A DNA stretch of 64,000 nt, from the NCBI RefSeq assembly GCF_031177825.1, contig NZ_JAPSKE010000002.1, positions 186,001-250,000 of the forward strand, given 5' to 3'. This DNA comes from Paenibacillus sp. (lineage in GTDB: Bacteria; Bacillota; Bacilli; Paenibacillales; YIM-B00363). Positions 8,555-15,061 of the stretch are shown here, one piece after another (the first letter of the stretch is position 1; every line of letters starts with the position of its first letter). The notes under the pieces were generated by a model, which worked only from the letters and a program-made list of their open reading frames with translations, did not search any database and was not told the origin of the DNA. The position numbers and the translations under genes are program-made.

Positions 8555-9154
8555 CTATGCAAACTGGGCGCGGACGACTCCGATGGCGCCCTCCGCGATG
8601 ACGACCTTGCCGTATTCCATAAGTACGGCGTCCGTGTAGGAGTTCGCCTCGCCGTACTCCGACAAGACCGAGATCAGGTTGTCGAACCGGCGATCGTCCT
8701 CCGCTTCGTACTCCAGCTGGAGCACCCACTTGTTCTGGTAGGCGTATAGCGCGCCTGCATCCGTATATTGAGGTCCGATTCGTTTCGCCGCAGAGATGAC
8801 GTGCTCGAAATCGTTGAAGGTGTAAGAGATCAGGTCGCTCTCCTCGAGCGTCACTTCCATCTCGAACATGTCTTCATCGTCTTCGTCGGGATACGAACCG
8901 CGTTTCTCCGATTGTTTGCCTTTCGTGACGATGACGACCATGCCTTGCGCCGGCATCGCGAACACTTCGACGGCGAGCGGGCCGTTCGTCTCGAAGCCGA
9001 GCTCCGAATAGGCTTGGTCCATCAACTCGTTGAACAACTCGTGAACCTTCGGGATTTCGCGCCACATGTCGTATTTCTGGATGCCCCGCTCCGTCAAATC
9101 GTCGAATGTAAGGAAAATCCGAATCTTATCATGGCTTAGCCTCTCGATTTTCAT
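8555..9154 (-). CDS. mecA: Adaptor protein MecA/YpbH
   Basis: Adaptor that delivers substrates to ClpCP. 199 residues: conserved N-terminal substrate-binding domain starting MKIERLSHDKIRIF, an acidic linker (DEDDED, about residues 91-97) and a C-terminal Clp-binding domain. ATG at 9154 behind a perfect AAAGGAGG. By position (next to gudB) it corresponds to B. subtilis YpbH/MecB rather than MecA, but many Paenibacillaceae carry one copy, so it may do both jobs. It has its own promoter and terminator, so it is probably monocistronic. Confidence 0.93.
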   Translation of the reverse strand: MKIERLSHDKIRIFLTFDDLTERGIQKYDMWREIPKVHELFNELMDQAYSELGFETNGPLAVEVFAMPAQGMVVIVTKGKQSEKRGSYPDEDDEDMFEMEVTLEESDLISYTFNDFEHVISAAKRIGPQYTDAGALYAYQNKWVLQLEYEAEDDRRFDNLISVLSEYGEANSYTDAVLMEYGKVVIAEGAIGVVRAQFA

Positions 9155-9276
9155 CGCAGGATCCTCCTTTATTCGAAAAAAATCCGGTTACTCCAAGGTA
9201 TGTTCAAACCTCGGAATGGTGAACGAAAAAGTGAAGCGTCTTCGCTTCGCTTGTCTCGCCGTACTTCCATGTTATC

Positions 9277-9305
9277 ATTAAATTCCCTCGATTGCACTAT
9301 GTAAA
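9277..9305 (-). promoter_or_regulatory. Sigma-A-type promoter of mecA
   Basis: On the minus strand TTTACA (9305-9300), a 17-base spacer, and TTTAAT (9282-9277). It lies about 120 bases before the mecA start, leaving a long leader. Confidence 0.6.
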
Positions 9306-9326
9306 CGCCCCCTTTTTCCCCAACGC

Positions 9327-9360
9327 AAAAGAACCGCCGGAGCTTCTGCGCTCCGGCGGC
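9327..9360 (-). terminator. Intrinsic terminator after the Met/Gly-rich protein gene
   Basis: Ten-base stem CCGCCGGAGC/GCTCCGGCGG with a 6-base loop, then TTCTTTT on the minus strand. It ends the 9377-9775 transcript. Confidence 0.85.
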
Positions 9361-9376
9361 TTTCGGGCCGCTTCCC

Positions 9377-9775
9377 TTAACGAATCGTCGATGCGTCCCG
9401 GCTTTCGCTCAAGATGTCGTTCACTTGGCTTTTCAGCGCCGGGTCTTGCTTGACGATCGACTCGACGCGGTCGAGTCCGGTCGGCTGGGAAGACGTAGAA
9501 GCGTTCGTCGAACCCATGCCCGTCATACCGGTCATACCGCTCATGTCGGACGTCATCGCGCCTGTCGAGGTCGCGTTCGCGCCGCTCGCGTTGTCGCCGT
9601 AATACGACCGCTTGTCGGGCGACATCATCTTGCTGCGCGCCTTCTCGACCATGCTGTCCAACGCCTGCGTGGCAGAGCTGATGCCCGAGAAACTGAACGT
9701 CCGGTTGTTGCGGCTGAAATACATTGCGGCGGCCGCCCCAAGCAATCCGCCGACCACGATCCCGCTCATTCTCAA
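9377..9775 (-). CDS. Small membrane-anchored protein with Met/Gly-rich stretch, unknown function
   Basis: 132 residues. An N-terminal glycine/alanine-rich hydrophobic segment (about 4-18) is followed by a basic patch, a helical region, then a low-complexity Ser/Thr/Asn/Met region with repeated GMTGMTGMG, and a charged C-terminus ending DILSESRDASTIR. The TTG at 9775 sits 7 bases after GGAGGG; the ATG at 9769 is an alternative. Own terminator downstream. I do not recognise a family; the overall layout resembles YtxH-like cell-envelope proteins, but that is a guess. Confidence 0.7.
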   Translation of the reverse strand: MRMSGIVVGGLLGAAAAMYFSRNNRTFSFSGISSATQALDSMVEKARSKMMSPDKRSYYGDNASGANATSTGAMTSDMSGMTGMTGMGSTNASTSSQPTGLDRVESIVKQDPALKSQVNDILSESRDASTIR

Positions 9776-9931
9776 CGGAAATCCCTCCATTTCAAAAATA
9801 ACTACAGCCCTATTTTGTCTCGAGCCGCTCCGATTCATGCTGATGAAAATAAGGGAAACCGGCGGATACCGCATCGACGTCGGGCATGCTACAATGTGCG
9901 AAACGCGGGATGAACAGACTGCAGGAGTGTG

Positions 9932-10825
9932 ATGCTACGCATGAGAAACATCGGATGGATCGCGGCGGGGCTGCTGCTCGTCGCCGCCCTGGCGGGCTGC
10001 GGAAGCGCCGGCGAAGGCACGGACGCCTCCCCTCCGCCGGCCGAGTCGGCGGCCCCGGACTCCGTCGTCCCTTCCGAGGGCGACGCCGAGACGGAAGAGA
10101 CGGAGACGGCGCAGCCGCCGCAATCGGAACCGGAAGCGCAGCCGAAGCCCGAACCGGAGCCCGAGGCCGAGACGCCGACCGTCGAGAAAGATTATTATAT
10201 GGACGGAAGCTACATCCTTCGTCCGAAAGACGAATCCGATCCGAAGAAGGTCGTTCTGTTGACGTTCGACGACGGTCCGAAGGACGAAGAGACGTTGACG
10301 TCGATGCTCGATACGCTGGAGCGACACCGAGCGAAGGCGATTTTCTTCCTGAACGGGTATCGCGCCGAGAAGAAGCCCGAGCTCGTGAAGCTGATCCATG
10401 AGCGCGGCCAGACGATCGGCAACCACAGTTGGGATCATATCGACTTGAAAAAGGAGCCGCAGGAAAGCATGGAGAAGCAGATCGACGACGTTCAAGCGCT
10501 CGTGCGGGACATCGTCGGCCAGGCGCCGACGTTCTTCCGGCCGCCGTTCGGCTCCGGCGGCGACGCGGTGAAGAAGAAGGCGAAAGATGCGGGGATGTTA
10601 TACATGACTTGGTCGAACGGATCCCGCGACTGGGAGAAGGGGTACGACGAACCGCGCAAGGTTATCGACAGCGTGCTGGAGCAGCTCCATCCGGGCAGCA
10701 ACATTCTGATGCACGAGCTCGCTTGGACGGACGAAGCGCTCGACGAGCTGCTGACCGAGCTGGAAGAGCGCGAATACGGATTCTTGGATCCGGAGCGGAT
10801 CGATCCGGACTATTCCAAGAATTGA
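9932..10825 (+). CDS. Polysaccharide deacetylase lipoprotein (NodB domain)
   Basis: Predicted surface lipoprotein that removes acetyl groups from peptidoglycan or another polysaccharide. 298 residues: signal peptide with lipobox LAGC (cysteine 23), a Pro/Glu/Thr-rich linker (about 30-85), then a NodB domain. Catalytic motifs are visible: TFDDG at 111-115, the metal-binding HxxxH as NHSWDH at 164-169, and RPPFG at 203-207. ATG at 9932, with GCAGGAG just upstream; the ATG at 9941 is an alternative. It is one of the few plus-strand genes. Its last 16 bases overlap the end of the convergent gene at 10810. Confidence 0.9.
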   Translation: MLRMRNIGWIAAGLLLVAALAGCGSAGEGTDASPPPAESAAPDSVVPSEGDAETEETETAQPPQSEPEAQPKPEPEPEAETPTVEKDYYMDGSYILRPKDESDPKKVVLLTFDDGPKDEETLTSMLDTLERHRAKAIFFLNGYRAEKKPELVKLIHERGQTIGNHSWDHIDLKKEPQESMEKQIDDVQALVRDIVGQAPTFFRPPFGSGGDAVKKKAKDAGMLYMTWSNGSRDWEKGYDEPRKVIDSVLEQLHPGSNILMHELAWTDEALDELLTELEEREYGFLDPERIDPDYSKN

Positions 10826-10995
10826 ATGCCCCAGACGACGAGGCCGGCCGTCAACAACAAAAAGCATATCACTAGAAAATGGTAAAACAATCGAGTCATC
10901 TTCAATTTATTGGACGGATGGAGCTTGCTTCTCGGCGGAAGCGGTCCGTCCGTTTTTTTTTCGTCCTGTTCCGCGTCCGACACGTAGTTCGTCAC
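10810..10995 (-). CDS. Micro-membrane protein coupled to the CPBP protease
   Basis: 61 residues: hydrophilic N-terminal half (about 1-33) and one transmembrane segment (about 36-57) ending WGIQFLE. GTG at 10995 lies one base after the TGA of the CPBP gene and has GGAGGG 9 bases upstream, inside that gene's end, so translation is probably coupled. Converges with and overlaps the deacetylase gene by 16 bases. No family recognised; a partner or modulator of the protease is possible but only inferred from coupling. Confidence 0.65.
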   Translation of the reverse strand: MTNYVSDAEQDEKKTDGPLPPRSKLHPSNKLKMTRLFYHFLVICFLLLTAGLVVWGIQFLE

Positions 10996-10996
10996 G

Positions 10997-11599
10997 TCAT
11001 TCCGCCCTCCGATACCGAATAATGAGTCCCATCACGAGATCAATGATAAAATGCGCGGCGATCGGCGTCCATAACGTACCCGTCCGGACGGCGACGTAGC
11101 CGAGGCCGTAAGAGATGGAGAAGACGATGCCCGTCATCAGCCAATGCTTCAAATATCGAACGTGGACGACGGCGAACAGAATGCTCGTCCAATAAGGCCC
11201 CATCCAATGTTGAACGGCCCCTCGGAACAGCACCTCTTCGCACACCGACACGAGGAACGACAAGAGAATAATGTGCCACACCGGGCGCGTTCGGAACAGC
11301 ATGTCGTTGATCCCGCCGTCGTCCGTCACGTCCTCCGGCACGAATCGGGACAAGACGCCGTCGGCGACGAGCACGACGACGGCCAAGCCCGCGCCCCACA
11401 GCCAAGGCGTCCAGCCGGACGGCAAAGCCAAAACGCCCCAAACGGTTCGTCCCTGAATCCAGAGCAGCACGACCCCCAAAAGCAAGGTCAGCGCTTGCGT
11501 CAAATAGACGTTCAGAAGCAGCGTTCGATCGTCAAGGTTCGACATGTCGACTTTCTGAAATTTGACTTGCTTCCATTTTTTAAAATCGTATTTTTTCAT
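10997..11599 (-). CDS. CPBP family intramembrane metalloprotease (YpbD-like)
   Basis: CAAX-protease/bacteriocin-processing family membrane protein. 200 residues with several hydrophobic segments. The family motifs are present: EEVLFR (EExxxR) in the middle and HFIIDLVMG near the C-terminus; the usual FxxxH in between appears as FAVVH. ATG at 11599 with AAAGGGA upstream; two TTG codons just before it are alternatives. B. subtilis has the CPBP protein YpbD in the same neighbourhood of serA and gudB, so this is probably its positional counterpart. Substrate unknown. Confidence 0.85.
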   Translation of the reverse strand: MKKYDFKKWKQVKFQKVDMSNLDDRTLLLNVYLTQALTLLLGVVLLWIQGRTVWGVLALPSGWTPWLWGAGLAVVVLVADGVLSRFVPEDVTDDGGINDMLFRTRPVWHIILLSFLVSVCEEVLFRGAVQHWMGPYWTSILFAVVHVRYLKHWLMTGIVFSISYGLGYVAVRTGTLWTPIAAHFIIDLVMGLIIRYRRAE

Positions 11600-11673
11600 A
11601 GTCAACAATTCCCTTTTAGCCGCTTATCCCCTATACTGATACAGTAATCGCCACGGAAGGCAGAGGGGTTCTC

Positions 11674-12585
11674 ATGGATAAAAAATTGACAAAGTTCGAC
11701 ATCTTGATGGCGCTCGGATTCATCTTCGCGCTGGTCGTCGGCGTCGGCGCTTTCTTCTTCGGCCTACAGACCGGCAAGGAGCAAACCGACGCGAAATACC
11801 AAGCGATGATCGCGGAATTGACCGACGAGAAAAATCAGGACAACGTATCGTATCACCAACAACAGCTCGTTTCATTTTACCACACCGTGCTGCTTCCGTT
11901 TCGAGAGTTTCAAGACACGTGGTTCCGTCATTCGGAGACGATCGAAGCCGGCGGCGGCTCCACGGACGCCGACGCGCTGCTGAAGGAGCTCGGTCGGCTC
12001 GCGCGGGAAATCGCCGGCGAAATCAAGCCCACGACGATCCCCGAGGTGTCCCCGCTGCTTCGCGAGTCGCAAGCGAATTATCTGAAGAGTCTTACCTTAT
12101 TCGCGGAAGCGACCGATCGTCTGCAGGACGGACCGGACGGCGCGGCGCTCGCGGAGACGATGCGGCAGGATCCGTACGTCGCCGAAGCGGCCGGCTTCGC
12201 GTTAACCGCTCAAGCGCAATATTACGAATCGATTTGGAAGTGGAACGAGGCGAACGACCCGGGTCTGGTCGGCGCCGACGCGGTCGCGAAGGACAACCTG
12301 ACGTTCGAGGAATGGCGCAAGCTGCCTCTGAACGGCAAGAACTTGTTCCTCGCCCGCGCGCTGTCCGCCGCCGGCGCGTTCACGCCGTTTTACCCGCAAG
12401 ACGTCGCCGCCCGAATCGACGATCTCGACGCGGAAGGCCGAATCGGCCAATTGCAGCTCGGGAATCTGCGCTCCACCGTCGAGATGCTCCTTTCGACCGG
12501 CGCCGTGCGAAGCAACGACTTCTTCCGGTCGAAGGAGAAGCATTACGAAGGCGAGACGCTGCCGCAGCTTCCGTTCTTCTATTAA
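11674..12585 (+). CDS. Membrane-anchored extracytoplasmic protein of unknown function
   Basis: 303 residues. A short basic start is followed by one transmembrane segment (about 10-30) and a long helical, hydrophilic domain (about 35-303) ending LPQLPFFY. ATG at 11674 with AGAGGGG 5 bases upstream. It is transcribed divergently from the CPBP gene and ends convergently with the rhodanese gene, overlapping it by 4 bases. I do not recognise a catalytic motif or a named family. Predicted orientation is N-in, C-out. Confidence 0.8.
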   Translation: MDKKLTKFDILMALGFIFALVVGVGAFFFGLQTGKEQTDAKYQAMIAELTDEKNQDNVSYHQQQLVSFYHTVLLPFREFQDTWFRHSETIEAGGGSTDADALLKELGRLAREIAGEIKPTTIPEVSPLLRESQANYLKSLTLFAEATDRLQDGPDGAALAETMRQDPYVAEAAGFALTAQAQYYESIWKWNEANDPGLVGADAVAKDNLTFEEWRKLPLNGKNLFLARALSAAGAFTPFYPQDVAARIDDLDAEGRIGQLQLGNLRSTVEMLLSTGAVRSNDFFRSKEKHYEGETLPQLPFFY

Positions 12586-12908
12586 TCGTATGCGAAGCCG
12601 CGGGCGGCCGCCAGCGCGGCCATGCCGCCGATGACGTTGACGACGTCCTCGTACCCTTGCTCCGCGAGATAGCGGCACGCGTATTCGCTGCGCACGCCGT
12701 GGGCGCAGACGACGTAAATCCTTCGATCCGACGGCAATCTTCCGAGCGAAGCGGGAATCGTCTGCAACGGCATCAAGATCGTCTCGTCCAGATGATAATA
12801 ATCCCATTCGAACGGCTCTCGTACATCGATGACGAGGCCGTTTTTCAATTCGCCGCGTTCGTACAAACGAAGAAATTCGCCCGGCGAGATATGTTCGTAG
12901 TTCGACAT
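12582..12908 (-). CDS. Single-domain rhodanese-like sulfurtransferase
   Basis: 108-residue single rhodanese domain. The active-site loop CAHGVRS carries the catalytic cysteine, and VIDVREPFEW is the typical CH2A motif. Small stand-alone rhodaneses carry persulfide sulfur, but the partner here is unknown. ATG at 12908 behind AAGGAGG. A TATAAT (minus strand, 12958-12953) lies about 45 bases upstream as a likely -10. Overlaps the convergent upstream-listed gene by 4 bases. Confidence 0.92.
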   Translation of the reverse strand: MSNYEHISPGEFLRLYERGELKNGLVIDVREPFEWDYYHLDETILMPLQTIPASLGRLPSDRRIYVVCAHGVRSEYACRYLAEQGYEDVVNVIGGMAALAAARGFAYD

Positions 12909-12983
12909 GGGTCTTCCTCCTTAGACATGCTTCGCATGATTGCATTCAGATTATTATACCTTATCCTCGTCGCGCTTTTCATA

Positions 12984-13012
12984 TTGACACGACTACCACG
13001 TCATGTTACATT
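12984..13012 (+). promoter_or_regulatory. Sigma-A promoter of the serA T-box leader
   Basis: Perfect TTGACA (12984-12989), a 17-base spacer and TACATT (13007-13012). Transcription would begin near 13019, about 345 bases before serA, covering the whole T-box leader. Confidence 0.85.
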
Positions 13013-13035
13013 ATTTTGCAAGTGTTAACAGACGA

Positions 13036-13324
13036 ATAAAAGACGATGATGGAGAAGAGACATCGCGCGCGTTCCTCAGAGAGCCGATGGTCGGTGGAAA
13101 TCGGCGAACGCGATTTGTCTTCAGCGCTCTGGAGTTGCTGCTTGAACGTCCCTTCGATGCGGATCAGTAGACGCAGCCGGCGAATCGGAAGCCGTTACCT
13201 TTCCGGGTCTTATTTAAGACCGACCGAGGCCGCAGGTGCGAACAGGCGGCGAAGTAGGGTGGTACCACGAAACGATTCTCTCGTCCCTTCATACGGCATC
13301 CGTATGAGGGTCGGGAGTTTTTTG
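13036..13324 (+). promoter_or_regulatory. T-box riboswitch leader of serA, probably serine-specific
   Basis: tRNA-sensing leader. The diagnostic T-box core AGGGTGGTACCACG lies at about 13256-13269, followed by a terminator. Upstream is a long Stem I: a GAAGAGACATCGCG strand near 13071 pairs with CGCGATTTGTCTTC near 13110, with the usual AGAGAG and GGTGGAAA distal motifs between them. The conserved AGTAG and CCGTTA linker elements follow. An AGC serine triplet at 13123-13125 sits at the foot of the helix and is my best specifier candidate, not verified by folding. A serine T-box would switch serA on when uncharged tRNA-Ser accumulates. Confidence 0.88.
13278..13324 (+). terminator. Regulated terminator of the serA T-box
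   Basis: Long interrupted stem with perfect CATACGG/CCGTATG top and GGGAG base, followed by six Ts. It competes with the antiterminator formed by the T-box core. Confidence 0.9.
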
Positions 13325-13363
13325 TTTTCCATTTTTCCATATTCGGGAGGAGAAGAAGGGACC

Positions 13364-14953
13364 ATGCTTAAAGTTTTAGTTTCGGATCCGATCAGCGATT
13401 TGGGTCTGCAGCAGCTGACGGACGCAGCCGACATTGCCGTAGAGAAAAAGACCGGCCTGTCGGAGGACGAACTCGTCGCCATTATCGGCGAATACGACGC
13501 GCTGCTCGTGCGAAGCCAGACGCGCGTCACCGAGCGCATTCTCGCCGCGGGCACGCGCCTGAAGGTCGTCGGCCGCGCCGGCGTCGGCGTCGATAACATC
13601 GATCTGGACGCTGCCACCAAGCGGGGCGTCATCGTCATTAACGCGCCGGACGGCAACACGATCACGACGTGCGAGCACACCTTCGCCATGATGATGGCGC
13701 TCGCCCGCCACATCCCGCAAGCGTACCGCAAGACGGTCGAAGGCGTGTGGGATCGCAAGTCGTTCCTCGGCGTAGAGCTGCGGAACAAAGTGCTCGGCGT
13801 CCTCGGCATGGGCCGCATCGGCTCCGAAGTGGCGAAGCGCGCGAAGGCGTTCGGGATGGAAGTCATCGGCTACGACCCGTTCTTGTCCGAAGACCGCGCC
13901 GAGAAGATGGGCGTGCGACTCGGCTCTGTAGAAGACATCATTCGGGAAGCCGACTTCATGACGGTGCATACGCCGCTCACGAACGAGACGCATCACATGA
14001 TCGCGAAGCCGCAATTCGATCGGATGAAGCGCGGCATGCGCATCATTAACTGCGCGCGCGGCGGCATCATCGACGAGATGGCGCTGAAGGAAGCGATCGA
14101 CGAAGGCATCGTCGCCGGCGCCGCGTTCGACGTCTTCGAGGAGGAGCCGCCGAAGCCGGATCATCCGTTCCTGACGCATCCGAAGATTATCGTAACGCCG
14201 CACCTCGGCGCTTCTACGATCGAAGCGCAAGAGAACGTCGCGATCGACGTCTCCGAACAGGTGCTTCATATTTTGCGCGGCGAAGCGTTCCAGAACGCGG
14301 TCAACATGCCGCCGATCCCGCCAGCCGTGCGGGCGAAGCTCGAGCCGTACTTCGAGCTCGGCACGAAGCTCGGCTCGTTCCTGGCGCAGCTCGCGGAGGG
14401 CGCGATCAACGAAGTGCAGGTCAGCTACTCCGGCGATTTGTCGGACGTCGACACAATGCCGCTGACGCGCTACATCCTGACCGGCATTCTATCGCATCAC
14501 CTCGACAAGGAGCAGGTCAACATCGTCAGCTCCTTCCACCTCGCGAAGACGCGCGGCGTCGAAGTGATCACGCAGAAGTCGACGGCGGCCAAAGGCTTCA
14601 CGAACTTGATCACCGTAACGATTCGCACCCGCGAAGGGAAGCATTCCGCCGCGGGCACGCTGCTCAACGGCTACGGCGCAAGAATCGTGCAGATCGATCC
14701 GTACCCGGTCGACATTCCGCCGGAAGGACATCTGCTGCTCATCTCGCACACGGACAAGCCCGGCATCATCGGCCGCGTCGGCACGCTGCTCGGGGTCAAC
14801 GACGTCAATATCGCGACGATGCAGGTCGGCCGGAAGGTCGTCGGCGGCTCCGCGATCATGGTGCTCACGATCGACAAGCCGGCGCCGAAGGCCGTCATCG
14901 ACGAGCTGAAGAAGCTGCCGGACTTGACGGACGCGATCGAAATTACGCTATAA
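13364..14953 (+). CDS. serA: D-3-phosphoglycerate dehydrogenase
   Basis: First step of serine synthesis: 3-phosphoglycerate to 3-phosphohydroxypyruvate with NAD. 529 residues, the long type with catalytic and NAD domains (1-about 310), an intervening ASB domain, and a C-terminal ACT domain (about 453-529) for serine feedback. The NAD motif GMGRIG covers about 148-153; the catalytic residues are R232 (ARGG), E261 (EEEPP) and H280 (TPHLGAS). ATG at 13364, with GGGAGGAG and AAGGG upstream; the frame stays open through the T-box but that part is leader. Controlled by T-box attenuation. Confidence 0.97.
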   Translation: MLKVLVSDPISDLGLQQLTDAADIAVEKKTGLSEDELVAIIGEYDALLVRSQTRVTERILAAGTRLKVVGRAGVGVDNIDLDAATKRGVIVINAPDGNTITTCEHTFAMMMALARHIPQAYRKTVEGVWDRKSFLGVELRNKVLGVLGMGRIGSEVAKRAKAFGMEVIGYDPFLSEDRAEKMGVRLGSVEDIIREADFMTVHTPLTNETHHMIAKPQFDRMKRGMRIINCARGGIIDEMALKEAIDEGIVAGAAFDVFEEEPPKPDHPFLTHPKIIVTPHLGASTIEAQENVAIDVSEQVLHILRGEAFQNAVNMPPIPPAVRAKLEPYFELGTKLGSFLAQLAEGAINEVQVSYSGDLSDVDTMPLTRYILTGILSHHLDKEQVNIVSSFHLAKTRGVEVITQKSTAAKGFTNLITVTIRTREGKHSAAGTLLNGYGARIVQIDPYPVDIPPEGHLLLISHTDKPGIIGRVGTLLGVNDVNIATMQVGRKVVGGSAIMVLTIDKPAPKAVIDELKKLPDLTDAIEITL

Positions 14954-14985
14954 AGACGCTGCCGCGTATAACGGTTTCGCGTAAT

Positions 14986-15031
14986 AACAAAGACAACGGC
15001 CGGGAGAGGTATCCCGGCCGTTGTCTTTGTT
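14986..15031. terminator. Bidirectional hairpin between serA and the glycosidase-like gene
   Basis: Perfect 20-base inverted repeat (begins AACAAAGACAACGG) with a 6-base loop between two convergent genes. T-rich on both flanks but without a long T-run, so it probably ends both transcripts. Confidence 0.75.
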
Positions 15032-15061
15032 TACCCCATTATTGCTGCGTACGACTTCCGA

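Noticed and set aside
13046-13363. In-frame 106-codon extension of serA
   Set aside because: This segment is the T-box leader; the true start has the ribosome binding site and conserved N-terminus at 13364.
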